A stretch of 64,000 nt of DNA from Scandinavium manionii (GTDB lineage: Bacteria > Pseudomonadota > Gammaproteobacteria > Enterobacterales > Enterobacteriaceae): NCBI RefSeq assembly GCF_024764775.1, contig NZ_JALIGC010000033.1, forward strand, positions 1 through 64,000. Reading direction: 5' to 3'. The translations under genes were made by a program, and so were the position numbers. Positions 52,351 to 61,108 of the stretch are shown here, piece after piece. The notes below the pieces were generated by a model. The model ran no database searches. It saw nothing but the letters and a program-made list of their open reading frames with translations, and was not told where the DNA came from. Position 1 is the stretch's first letter. The number at the start of each line of letters is the position of its first letter.

Positions 52351-54639
52351 ATGAGTAACAAACGACGCGCAGTACCCGGGATCAGACACTATGAGGGGCC
52401 TGCTGGCGGCTGGGGAGCATTGAAAGCCACGGCGATTGCCGTGCGCACGCAAATGGATACCTTTGACGCGCCCTCCACGCTGCTGCGTACCAACCAGCCG
52501 GATGGGTTTGATTGTCCGGGCTGCGCGTGGCCGGATAAAGAACACAAATCAACCTTCCAGTTTTGCGAGAACGGCGCGAAGGCCGTGACCTGGGAAGCCA
52601 CCAACAAACGTGTCACGCCGGAGTTTCTGGCGGCCAATACCGTGGCCTCGCTGCTGGCGAAAAGTGATTTCGAACTGGAAGGCTATGGCCGTTTAACCCA
52701 TCCTCTGGTGTACGACAAAGCCAGTGACACCCTGCGCCCGGTGGAATGGGAATCGGCCTTTGCGCGCATAGGCGAAATTCTCCGCGGGCTGGCCCCGGAT
52801 GAAGTCGAGTTTTACACCTCCGGTCGCGCCTCGAACGAAGCGGCTTATTTATTCCAGCTTTTCGCCCGTGAACTGGGCACCAATAATTTCCCCGACTGTT
52901 CCAATATGTGCCACGAAGCCACCAGCACCGGCCTGCCGCGTTCTATTGGCATCGGGAAAGGCACGGTCTCGCTCGATGATTTTGAGAAAACCGAGCTGGT
53001 GCTGTCCATCGGCCATAATCCGGGCACCAACCACCCGCGCATGATGGGCACCCTGCACGAACTGGCCCGTCGCGGCGTGCCGATTATCGTCTTTAACCCG
53101 CTGCGCGAGCGCGCGCTGGAACGTTTTGCCGATCCGCAAAGCGTGGTCGAAATGGCAACCTACAGCTCAACCGATATCGCCTCGACCTATTTTCAGGTTA
53201 AAGCAGGCGGCGACGCGGCCGCGTTAAAAGGCATCGCCAAACATTTGCTCGCCTTTGAAGCCGCGCGCGGTAACGTGCTGGACGGTGAATTTATTGCCGC
53301 GCACACCGAAGGCTTTACCGCGTTTTCCGCGGATATTAACGCGACCTCATGGGAGTCCATCGAACAGGAATCGGGGCTGACACGTGCCGACCTGGAAAGC
53401 GTCGCTATCGCCTACGCCAAATCTAACGCCACCATCATTACCTACGGCATGGGCGTCACTCAGCACAATAAAGGCACCGCCAACGTCCGTCTTATTGCTG
53501 ATTTACTGCTGATGCGCGGCAATATCGGCAAGCCCGGCGCAGGTATTTGTCCGTTGCGCGGGCACTCTAACGTGCAGGGCAACCGCACGGTCGGCATCAC
53601 TGAAAAGCCGACCGCCGCGTTCCTGTCAAAAATTGAAGAGGTGTTTGGTTTTGTGCCGCCGGCGAAACACGGTCACGATGCTGTGGCGGCGACGCAGGCG
53701 ATGATTGACGGCGTTTCTAAAGCGATGATTTGTCTCGGCGGCAACTTTGCCGTGGCGATGCCCGATCACGAGCAGGCTTTCCCGGCGATGCAAAAGCTCG
53801 ACCTCAGCGTTCACGTCGGCACCAAGCTCAACCGCACCCATTTGCTGGTCGCCAACGAGACGTTTATTTTCCCGTGCCTGGGCCGTACCGAGCTGGATAT
53901 GCAGCAGAGCGGCAGGCAGTCGATTACCGTGGAAGATTCGATGTCGATGGTTCATGCCTCTTCCGGCAAGCTGAAACCGGCGTCCTCGCTGCTGCTTTCC
54001 GAACCAGCGATCGTCGCGGGCATGGCCAAAGCGACGCTGCCGAACACCAAAGTGGCGTGGACAGATTTAGTCGCCGATTATGACCGGATCCGCACGTTGA
54101 TTGAACAAACCTTACCGGGCTTCACCGATTACAACGCGCGTATTCGCGTGCCGGGCGGTTTCCGCATGCCATTGCCGCCCACGGAGCGCGTGTGGCCGAC
54201 GGCGACTGGCAAAGCAATGTTTTCGGTATTCCACGGCGTGGATGAAAACGCCAAAGGCGAAGGCGACAACACTTTACGGATGATCACCCTGCGCAGTCAC
54301 GATCAGTACAACACCACCATTTATGCGCTGGACGACCGCTATCGCGGCGTGTTTGGCCGTCGTGATGTGCTGTTTATGAACGAGGATGACATGGCGCAGC
54401 TGGGGCTGGAACACGGCGACCGGGTGGATATTTCCACCGCGTTGCCCGACAGTCATCAGCGGCTGGAAGATATCACCGTGGTGGCATACAGCATCGCCTC
54501 TGGCTCGGTCGGGGCGTATTACCCGGAAGCCAACGTGCTGATTCCACTCAGTTATCGTGATGAAGACAGCGGCACGCCATCGTATAAATCGGTGCCGGTG
54601 CGGGTAACGTTGCGCTCGAAAGAGATTCGTGCCCTGTAA
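52351..54639 (+). CDS. FdhF/YdeP-family molybdopterin oxidoreductase
   Basis: This 762-residue protein aligns along its length with E. coli YdeP (759 aa), an acid-resistance associated molybdopterin protein of unknown reaction. The paired cysteines in FDCPGCAWPD near residue 55 and the later FPDCSNMCHEATS are family features; YTSGRASNEAAYLFQLFAR and RGHSNVQGNRTVGI lie in the bis-MGD domains. No signal peptide is seen, so it should be cytoplasmic. It is clearly diverged from YdeP and stands alone. A terminator follows. Confidence 0.88.
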   Translation: MSNKRRAVPGIRHYEGPAGGWGALKATAIAVRTQMDTFDAPSTLLRTNQPDGFDCPGCAWPDKEHKSTFQFCENGAKAVTWEATNKRVTPEFLAANTVASLLAKSDFELEGYGRLTHPLVYDKASDTLRPVEWESAFARIGEILRGLAPDEVEFYTSGRASNEAAYLFQLFARELGTNNFPDCSNMCHEATSTGLPRSIGIGKGTVSLDDFEKTELVLSIGHNPGTNHPRMMGTLHELARRGVPIIVFNPLRERALERFADPQSVVEMATYSSTDIASTYFQVKAGGDAAALKGIAKHLLAFEAARGNVLDGEFIAAHTEGFTAFSADINATSWESIEQESGLTRADLESVAIAYAKSNATIITYGMGVTQHNKGTANVRLIADLLLMRGNIGKPGAGICPLRGHSNVQGNRTVGITEKPTAAFLSKIEEVFGFVPPAKHGHDAVAATQAMIDGVSKAMICLGGNFAVAMPDHEQAFPAMQKLDLSVHVGTKLNRTHLLVANETFIFPCLGRTELDMQQSGRQSITVEDSMSMVHASSGKLKPASSLLLSEPAIVAGMAKATLPNTKVAWTDLVADYDRIRTLIEQTLPGFTDYNARIRVPGGFRMPLPPTERVWPTATGKAMFSVFHGVDENAKGEGDNTLRMITLRSHDQYNTTIYALDDRYRGVFGRRDVLFMNEDDMAQLGLEHGDRVDISTALPDSHQRLEDITVVAYSIASGSVGAYYPEANVLIPLSYRDEDSGTPSYKSVPVRVTLRSKEIRAL

Positions 54640-54648
54640 CGCTGGGTA

Positions 54649-54682
54649 GCAGGGCAGCCTGAGAAAACTGCCCTGCCTTTTT
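54649..54682 (+). terminator. Terminator after the YdeP-like gene
   Basis: GCAGGGCAG (54649-54657) pairs perfectly with CTGCCCTGC (54668-54676) around a 10-nt loop, followed by CTTTTT. Its right side touches the end of catA, so the hairpin may also protect the 3' end of the convergent cat/iac transcript. Confidence 0.8.
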
Positions 54683-54684
54683 CC

Positions 54685-55611
54685 TTATTCCTTCACGCGT
54701 GCGCGTTTCACTCTTTCCTCTTCGCTGCTTTCATGGGTCGCCACCAGCGAGAAATCAAAACTCACTTCAGTATGCGGGGCAGGAAGATCGCGCTGCTGCG
54801 CCAGACTTTGGTCGTTGATTTTTACCGGGTCCGCAATCAGCTCTTCGCGGGTCGCAAAGGCAAAGTCATCCCACAAATATTCGTCACCGTTGAGGTTAAT
54901 TTGGGTCGTCAGATGCTTAAAGCCCGGTGCGGAAACGAAGAAATGCACGTGCGCCGGACGATTACCGTGACGGCCTAATCCGTTCAGCAGTTTTTGCGTC
55001 GGGCCATCCGGCGGGCAGCCATAGCCACACGGCACGATGCTGCGTACCGCATAGCGCCCGTCTGCCCCGGTTTCAACGCGACGGCGTAAGTTGTATTCGC
55101 TTTGCGACGGGTCGAAGAACGAGTAGCCGCCCATCGTATTCGCGTGCCAGATATCGACCACCGCGCCCGCCACCGGCTGGCCGTTAATATCGGTCACCTG
55201 CCCGTGCAGCCACATGGCTTCGGCTTTTTCACTGCCGTCATCCATGCGCGCAAAACCTTTGCTCAGCGGCGCATTGGCCACATACAGTGGCCCTTCGATG
55301 GTGCGCGGCGTGCCGGTTTCATTTCCGGCGGCGGCCTCTTTTTCATCGGCGCGCATATCCAGATAGTGTTCCAGCCCCAGGCCCGCCGCCAGCAGCGCCG
55401 CCTCTTTGCGTTCACCCAATTCGTTGAGATAGTTCACCGCCAGCCAGAACTCCTCGTCGGTAATATCGAACTTTTTGATGGTCTGGCACAGGTCGCCGAG
55501 TACCTGATGCATGATGGCTTTAAACCGCTCGCTGCCCTGCGCTGAATTCAAGCCGCTGCTGATGGCGAGTAACGTTTCCAGTTCTGTTTGTTTTGCCGGA
55601 TTGACTGACAT
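54685..55611 (-). CDS. catA: Catechol 1,2-dioxygenase CatA
   Basis: CatA cleaves catechol between its hydroxyls to cis,cis-muconate using non-heme Fe(III). The 308-residue protein has the expected ligands: Tyr163 in GGYSFFD, Tyr197 in CGYGCPP, and His221 and His223 in RPAHVHFF. The N-terminal helical part is the dimer linker. I chose the ATG at 55611 (MSVNPAKQTELE) with GAGGAAG upstream; the frame opens at 55689. It is the last gene of the iac-cat operon, 43 nt after catC. Confidence 0.96.
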   Translation of the reverse strand: MSVNPAKQTELETLLAISSGLNSAQGSERFKAIMHQVLGDLCQTIKKFDITDEEFWLAVNYLNELGERKEAALLAAGLGLEHYLDMRADEKEAAAGNETGTPRTIEGPLYVANAPLSKGFARMDDGSEKAEAMWLHGQVTDINGQPVAGAVVDIWHANTMGGYSFFDPSQSEYNLRRRVETGADGRYAVRSIVPCGYGCPPDGPTQKLLNGLGRHGNRPAHVHFFVSAPGFKHLTTQINLNGDEYLWDDFAFATREELIADPVKINDQSLAQQRDLPAPHTEVSFDFSLVATHESSEEERVKRARVKE

Positions 55612-55654
55612 TGCAACTTCCTCTTGTAGGGTAAGGGTTGTTTTCGTTGTGTAA

Positions 55655-55942
55655 TTACTGCTCGTTATGAATCGACGACGGGTGTTCACACAGCGGCTGC
55701 ACGCTGATCTCCATGTACGGATAGAGCGGCAGCGCCGTCAGAATGGTGTGCAGCTCCTGGTTGTCCGCCACGTCAAAAATGCTGACGTTGGCGTACTGAC
55801 CCACCACGCGCCAGATGTGCGGCCACTTGCCGTCGCGCTGTAATTGCTGGGAATAGGCTTTCTCTTTGGCTTTGATTTCATCCGCCTGCGCTTTTGGTAA
55901 CGACGACGGAATGTTGACCTGCATTTCAACTTTAAAAAGCAT
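55655..55942 (-). CDS. catC: Muconolactone delta-isomerase CatC
   Basis: CatC converts muconolactone to 3-oxoadipate enol-lactone. The 95-residue protein has the normal size and conserved MLFKVEMQVNIPSSLP start, the KWPHIWRVVGQYANVSIFDV core and YPYMEISVQPL near the end. It forms a decamer in the family. It lies 11 nt after catB. Confidence 0.96.
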   Translation of the reverse strand: MLFKVEMQVNIPSSLPKAQADEIKAKEKAYSQQLQRDGKWPHIWRVVGQYANVSIFDVADNQELHTILTALPLYPYMEISVQPLCEHPSSIHNEQ

Positions 55943-55953
55943 GCTGATGTCCT

Positions 55954-57066
55954 TTATGCTCTGGCGTAATGGCGAAGTTTATCGGTATCGATGTCCACAC
56001 CCAGGCCGGCTCCCTGCGGCAGCGTGACCTGTCCGTGACTGAAATCGAGCGGGCGCACCACGATGTCGTCTTTCAGCAGCAGCGGGCCGAACATCTCGGT
56101 GCCCCACTGCATGTTTACCGTCGACCAGGCGTGTAAAGAGGCCACGGTGCCGAGCGTACCTTCGAGCAGGGTGCCGCCGTACAACGCCACCCCGGCGGCC
56201 TGCGCAATCTGCGCCAGTTTCAGCGCCTGCACCGGTCCGCCCGCTTTGGCGATTTTCAGCGCATAAGCGCCGGTGAAACCGCCGCTCGCCAGGGCGTAGC
56301 CGTCATGTGCCGTCGCCACCGCTTCATCGGCCAGGATCGGCACGGCAAAGCGCTGGCTGAGCGTGATTAACCCGCGTTGATCCCACAGCGGGATTGGCTG
56401 TTCGACCAGGTCGATGCCGCCCGCCTGCAGTTCAGTCATGCCTTTGATGGCGGTGGTCACGTCCCACGCCTGATTGACGTCTACCCGAATGCTGACCTCA
56501 TCGCCGAGAGCGGCTTTAATCGCCAGCGCGTGACGGATATCGGTTTTCAGCTCGCGGGCGCCAATTTTCAGTTTGAAGGTGTCGTGCCGCCCTTCTGCCA
56601 GCAAGCGTTTTCCCTCGTCAATATCCTTATCGGTGTCACCACTCGCCAGCGTCCACAGCACCGGCAGACGTTCGGTTAACGCCCCGCCGAGCAGCGCACT
56701 GACCGGCAGGCCGAGCATTTTCCCCTGCACATCGAGGAACGCAGTTTCGAGGGCCGATTTCGCAAAGGTATTACCCTTCACGCTGGCGTTCATTTTCGCG
56801 GCGAGTGCTGCCACGCCGCTGAACGTCTGCCCGCACAGCAACGGCGAGAGATAGGTTTCAATCGCTGACTTAATCGACTCCGGGCTTTCTGAGCCATAAC
56901 TCAATCCGCCGATGGTGGTGGCTTCGCCCCAGCCCACTCCCTGCGCGCAGGTCATGCGCACGATGGTCAGGGTCTGACAGCCCATGGTAGTCATCGACAG
57001 CTTGTGCGGGCGAATGGTCGGAATATCCACCAGCCAGCAGGCGATGGACTCAACGGTGATGCTCAT
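55954..57066 (-). CDS. catB: Muconate cycloisomerase CatB
   Basis: CatB closes cis,cis-muconate to muconolactone. The 370-residue protein is an enolase-superfamily member with the catalytic KxK motif in DTFKLKIGAREL, Mg2+ ligands in RVDVNQAW, LVEQPIP and LADEAVAT, and the second base near AYALKIAKAGG. Its ATG lies 17 nt inside the end of the MHS transporter gene, so translation is probably coupled. Confidence 0.96.
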   Translation of the reverse strand: MSITVESIACWLVDIPTIRPHKLSMTTMGCQTLTIVRMTCAQGVGWGEATTIGGLSYGSESPESIKSAIETYLSPLLCGQTFSGVAALAAKMNASVKGNTFAKSALETAFLDVQGKMLGLPVSALLGGALTERLPVLWTLASGDTDKDIDEGKRLLAEGRHDTFKLKIGARELKTDIRHALAIKAALGDEVSIRVDVNQAWDVTTAIKGMTELQAGGIDLVEQPIPLWDQRGLITLSQRFAVPILADEAVATAHDGYALASGGFTGAYALKIAKAGGPVQALKLAQIAQAAGVALYGGTLLEGTLGTVASLHAWSTVNMQWGTEMFGPLLLKDDIVVRPLDFSHGQVTLPQGAGLGVDIDTDKLRHYARA

Positions 57067-58393
57067 TATTCACTCCTGTATTGGTATTTTGTCGGCCCGA
57101 CGGCAGGCTTCGCAGCGCCACCCAGGCCAGTAATGCGTACGCCACCAGCAGTAACGACACCGGCCAGGAGGCGTTAAATTCCATTAACAGCGCCACCGCC
57201 AGCATCGGCCCCAGGCCGCCGGAAAATATCGACCCGACTTCATGCCCGAGCGCCAGTCCGGAATAGCGCACCCGCACCGGGAACAGGTCGCTCATGATGC
57301 AGGGCTGGGTGCCGATCATCGCCCCGTGACACACCGGTAAACCGAGCATCATCGCCAGCATCACCCAGCCGTAGTTGCCGGTGGAAAGCAGCCAGAAGAA
57401 CGGAAACGCCATCACCAGCAGGCCAATCACACCGATGTAATAAACCGGCTTCAGCCCGATGCGATCCGACAACGCCCCCCAGAACAGAATCGAGAAGAAC
57501 TCCACCAGCATCGCCAGCGTCACGGCGCTGATGATTTCCCCGGTGCCAATGCCGATGTGTTTGGCGTACACCACCGAAAAGGTGAAGAAAATATAGGACG
57601 CGCCGTTTTCCGGCAGCCGCAGGGCAATCGCCTGCAACAGCGCTTTCGGGTGATCGCGCATCAAGGTAATCAGCGGGATTTTTTCGTGTTTGTCTTCCGG
57701 TTTGGCCTGCGCAAAGGCTTTGCTCTCACGGATGTTTTTGCGGATATACACGCCAACTAAAAAGATGACGATGCTCAGCAAGAACGGCACGCGCCAGCCC
57801 CAGCGCATAAAATCCGCTTCCGGCAGTTGTTGCACCAGATAAAAGGCGAAGGCCGACAGCACGAAACCACCGGAGACGCCCATCTGACTCCAGGCGGTAT
57901 AAAAACCACGGCGTGACGCGGGCGCGCTTTCGCTGAGCATCAACACCCCGCCGCCCCACTCACCGCCCGAGGCCACGCCCTGCAAGAAGCGCAGCGTAAT
58001 CAGCGAAATGGGTGCCCAGATGCCAACCTGCGAATAGACCGGCAGCAGGCCAATCACGAACGTCGTCGCGCCCATCAGCGTTAAGGTCATGATCAGGGTC
58101 ATTTTGCGGCTGTAGCGATCACCGATATGACCAAAAGCGATCCCGCCCAGCGGACGGGCCAGAAAGCCGACCGCAAAGCCGGAAAACGCCAGCAGCGTGC
58201 CCTGCAACGGATCGCCGTCGACCGGGAAGAACAGCGGGCCAAACACCAGCGCCGCCGCGGTGCCGTACAGGAAAAAGTCATACCATTCGAGCGCATTGCC
58301 CAACACCGAGGCCAGCACCAGTTTGCGCATCTGCTGCGCATCCTGGGGTACGGCCCCGGCGGTTACGTTATTTTCGGTTGCCACATTGCTCAT
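57050..58393 (-). CDS. MHS-family MFS transporter within the iac-cat operon
   Basis: This 447-residue protein is a metabolite:H+ symporter of the MFS. It has twelve predicted transmembrane segments and the family features ASVLGNALEWYDFFLYGTAA at the N-terminus and the loop motif GHIGDRYSRKM. MHS members import organic acids such as shikimate, benzoate or protocatechuate. Placed between iacG and catB, it is the likely importer of indole-3-acetate or a related aromatic acid; the substrate is inferred. I chose ATG 58393; GTG 58396 is directly ahead. Confidence 0.88.
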   Translation of the reverse strand: MSNVATENNVTAGAVPQDAQQMRKLVLASVLGNALEWYDFFLYGTAAALVFGPLFFPVDGDPLQGTLLAFSGFAVGFLARPLGGIAFGHIGDRYSRKMTLIMTLTLMGATTFVIGLLPVYSQVGIWAPISLITLRFLQGVASGGEWGGGVLMLSESAPASRRGFYTAWSQMGVSGGFVLSAFAFYLVQQLPEADFMRWGWRVPFLLSIVIFLVGVYIRKNIRESKAFAQAKPEDKHEKIPLITLMRDHPKALLQAIALRLPENGASYIFFTFSVVYAKHIGIGTGEIISAVTLAMLVEFFSILFWGALSDRIGLKPVYYIGVIGLLVMAFPFFWLLSTGNYGWVMLAMMLGLPVCHGAMIGTQPCIMSDLFPVRVRYSGLALGHEVGSIFSGGLGPMLAVALLMEFNASWPVSLLLVAYALLAWVALRSLPSGRQNTNTGVNNEHHR

Positions 58394-58426
58394 CACGCGT
58401 TGCCCTTTTTATCGGAAGGAGTGGGT

Positions 58427-58921
58427 TTACGCCTCGACGTCGTGCCCGATGGCATGGTAACGACGATTGAACCAGACCAGTCCGCGCGGCTGCTCGCTGG
58501 TGCGGATCGCCTGCACCTGACAGTAAAAGACCGAGTGGCTGCCCACTTCGTGACAGTCGGCAATCAGGCAGTCGAAGCAGGCCACCGCTGAACTCAGCAC
58601 CGGCGCGCCGCTGCTCAACACCTGCCAGTTGTCATGCCCAAAACGTTCCTCCGAGCGCAGGCTGGCATTAGCAAACACACCCGATAGCGCCTGGTGCTCG
58701 CTCGATAACACGTTCACGCACAGCGTGCCATTGCGTTTGAAATGCTCATGAGCGAAGGAGTTGCGGTTCATGCACACCAGCAGGGTTGGCGGCTGGTCGG
58801 TCACGCTACACACGGCAGACGCCGTGAAGCCAAATTTACCCGCCGGGCCGTCGGTGGTGATAACCGACACCGCGCTCCCCAACTGAGCCATTGCGTTACG
58901 AAATTCAGTTTGCAGAGTCAT
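58427..58921 (-). CDS. iacG: Flavin reductase IacG
   Basis: This 164-residue protein is a HpaC-like NADH:flavin reductase. GSAVSVITTDGPAGKFGFTASAVCSVTD at the N-terminus and GLVWFNRRYH at the C-terminus align with E. coli HpaC. It should supply reduced flavin to the oxygenase IacA. The ATG at 58921 (MTLQTEFRNAMAQL) has AAGGA upstream and starts 10 nt after iacF. The family call is firm; the iac assignment rests on operon order. Confidence 0.88.
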   Translation of the reverse strand: MTLQTEFRNAMAQLGSAVSVITTDGPAGKFGFTASAVCSVTDQPPTLLVCMNRNSFAHEHFKRNGTLCVNVLSSEHQALSGVFANASLRSEERFGHDNWQVLSSGAPVLSSAVACFDCLIADCHEVGSHSVFYCQVQAIRTSEQPRGLVWFNRRYHAIGHDVEA

Positions 58922-58931
58922 GGGATATTCC

Positions 58932-59864
58932 TTACAAGTCGATAACCAGGCGGCCGCACTTCGACCGGGAACAGCACAACAAAATCTGGTCGCCGTCGGC
59001 CTTTTCTTCGTCGGTGAGATAGCTGTCGCGATGGTCCGGCTCGCCCTCCAACACATCGGTCAGGCAGCTGCCGCAAATGCCCTGTTTGCAGGAGACATTC
59101 ACCTTCAGCCCCGCCTGCGCCAGCGCTTCCACGATGGTCTGGTCTTCCAGCACCTGAACGGTTATCCCGCTGGTAGCCGCCACCACGTCAAACGCCGCAC
59201 CGCCAGTTTGCACCTCGGCGCTGAAACACTCCTGATGGACGTTTTCTGCCGCATAGCCCTGGCGTTTCGCCCCGTCGTTGACCGCGTCCATCAGCCGCGT
59301 CGGGCCGCAAACGTAGACATGCGTATTCGGCGGCACATCACTCAGCACCGCGTCCAGGTTCAGGCGCTGCTGGTCGCTAAAATGCAGATGCACCCGTCCG
59401 GCGTAGCGGGCGCTTTCCAGCTGCGCTACAAACGCTGCCTGGTCGCGCGACCGGGCGCAGTAGTGCAGCGTGAACGAGCGTCCGGCGGCGTGCAGTTCGG
59501 CAGCCATCGCCAGCATCGGCGTGATGCCAATCCCACCGCCGATCAACAGGCTGTGCCCGGCGCTTTCATCAAGGGTGAACAGATTGCGCGGTTCGCTGAC
59601 GGTTATCGTGTCGCCTTCGCGCAGGGCATGCACCGCCAGCGAACCGCCCTGTGAATTGCCGTCTTTGAGAATGCCGAGCTGATAATGCTGGCGGTCCTGG
59701 GGGTCACCGCACAGCGAGTAAGGCCGAATGAGATCCCCGGTCAGATGCAGGTCGATATGCGCCCCCGCGCTGAACGCGGGCAGCGCGATTCCGTCCGCAT
59801 GGGCCAGCGTCAGCAGAACCACCTCGCCCTGCAACTCTCGCCGGATAATCTGAAGTGTCAGCAT
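58932..59864 (-). CDS. iacF: Rieske dioxygenase reductase IacF (PDR type)
   Basis: IacF passes electrons from NAD(P)H to the Rieske oxygenase IacCD. The 310-residue protein has a flavin domain (HIDLHLTGDLIRPYSLCG), an NAD domain (HSLLIGGGIGITPMLAMA) and a C-terminal plant-type [2Fe-2S] domain with CKQGICGSC and a fourth Cys in ILLCCSRSKC. This layout is that of phthalate dioxygenase reductase and VanB, not of BenC/AntC reductases with an N-terminal cluster. The ATG at 59864 (MLTLQIIRREL) has GGAG upstream. Confidence 0.88.
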   Translation of the reverse strand: MLTLQIIRRELQGEVVLLTLAHADGIALPAFSAGAHIDLHLTGDLIRPYSLCGDPQDRQHYQLGILKDGNSQGGSLAVHALREGDTITVSEPRNLFTLDESAGHSLLIGGGIGITPMLAMAAELHAAGRSFTLHYCARSRDQAAFVAQLESARYAGRVHLHFSDQQRLNLDAVLSDVPPNTHVYVCGPTRLMDAVNDGAKRQGYAAENVHQECFSAEVQTGGAAFDVVAATSGITVQVLEDQTIVEALAQAGLKVNVSCKQGICGSCLTDVLEGEPDHRDSYLTDEEKADGDQILLCCSRSKCGRLVIDL

Positions 59865-59874
59865 GTTTTGCTCC

Positions 59875-60615
59875 TCAACGCATGAACAGGCCGCCGTTGA
59901 TGTCCCAGGTTGCCCCGGTGACAAACGACGCCTGCGGTGAAGCCAGCAACGCCACGGCCTGCGCGACAAACTCCGCATCGCCGAGGGTGCCCACCGGGAT
60001 CATCTGCAACAGCCCCGCCATTTTCTCTTCCGGGACGATGGCGTGTACCGCCGGGGAATCCATCGGACCCGGCGCGATGGCGTTCACCGTCACGCCGGAT
60101 TTGCTCAGCTCGCGGGCGAAAATTTTGGTCAGGGTCAGAATGCCGCCCTTCGACGCCGCGTAATGCGCGCCCGAAGCGGTGCCGCCGTTTTGTCCAGCGA
60201 GCGAGGCCAGATTGATGATTCGCCCGTAGCCACGGCTGGCGAAGTAGCGGCCCAGAGTCTGACAGCCGACAAACGTGCCGCGCAGATTGGTGGTCATCAC
60301 CCGGTCGAACTCGTCGACTTCAATGTCCATCACCGGCGTCGCCAGAGTCAGCGCAGCGTTGTTGACCAGCACCTCGAGGCTGCCAAAGCGGTCGATCGTC
60401 GCCTTCAGCGCCTGCGCAAAATCCTGCGGCTGACGAATGTCCAGCGCCAGCGCCAGCACCTTGCCCTGCCCGTTATCGATCCGGTCAGCGGCCTGCTGCA
60501 CGCGGGCGGCATCAACGTCGGTCATCACCACCTGGAAACCTTGCGCCAGCAAATGCGTGGCAATGACGTTGCCCAGTCCGGCGGCGGCGCCGGTGACTAA
60601 TACGGTTTGGGTCAT
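59875..60615 (-). CDS. iacE: Short-chain dehydrogenase IacE
   Basis: This 246-residue SDR has the cofactor motif TGAAAGLGNVIA near residue 8, NNAALT in the middle and the catalytic Tyr and Lys in SGAHYAASKGG. In iac systems IacE is reported to act on 2-hydroxy-indole-3-acetate towards dioxindole-3-acetate. The ATG at 60615 (MTQTVLVTGA) has AAGGAG upstream and lies 10 nt after iacD. Apart from context it could be any SDR. Confidence 0.87.
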   Translation of the reverse strand: MTQTVLVTGAAAGLGNVIATHLLAQGFQVVMTDVDAARVQQAADRIDNGQGKVLALALDIRQPQDFAQALKATIDRFGSLEVLVNNAALTLATPVMDIEVDEFDRVMTTNLRGTFVGCQTLGRYFASRGYGRIINLASLAGQNGGTASGAHYAASKGGILTLTKIFARELSKSGVTVNAIAPGPMDSPAVHAIVPEEKMAGLLQMIPVGTLGDAEFVAQAVALLASPQASFVTGATWDINGGLFMR

Positions 60616-60625
60616 AACGCGCTCC

Positions 60626-61108
60626 TTAAAGGATGTAGCCGATGCAGTGCAGCACATCATCGCTGTTCACCAGACGGATAACCTTCTGCTCAATCAGCCA
60701 GCTTTGGCCGTGGCGTTGCAGCTGCCAGGTGATGTCCGCCGCGTAATGGCGACTGTGGCCTTTGCGGTGCTCCCACAGGGATTGCGCCCCGCGCACCACA
60801 ATCTGGTCGTCGGTCGCTTCCAGCACCCGAAAGCGCGACAGCGTGCGCAGGGTTCTGGCGCGTGGCGTGGTGGAAATGGACTCCCCGCTGTAGAGGCGCT
60901 TCACCCGTTTTTCGCGCATGTGGTGATCGTCGCAGGCGTAGTTCAGGGTATTTTTAAAATCGGTTTCCTGCGGGTCAATCGGCACCACGTACAGGCCGTC
61001 CGGCTGCCACAGCGACAGCCAGGTATTGAATTCGCCCTGGTCGAGCAAATCGCCTTCAAGATTGACCACCGCCATCGCGGTAAACAGGGCAGAATCTGGG
61101 GTCATCAT
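60626..61108 (-). CDS. iacD: Rieske dioxygenase beta subunit IacD
   Basis: This 160-residue protein is the small subunit of an aromatic ring-hydroxylating dioxygenase, with an NTF2-like fold and structural role. The core includes DDHHMREKRVKRLYSG and SRTLSRFRVL-like segments common in BenB and AntB. Its start overlaps the iacC stop (ATGATGA), a sign of tight coupling with its alpha partner. Confidence 0.88.
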   Translation of the reverse strand: MMTPDSALFTAMAVVNLEGDLLDQGEFNTWLSLWQPDGLYVVPIDPQETDFKNTLNYACDDHHMREKRVKRLYSGESISTTPRARTLRTLSRFRVLEATDDQIVVRGAQSLWEHRKGHSRHYAADITWQLQRHGQSWLIEQKVIRLVNSDDVLHCIGYIL

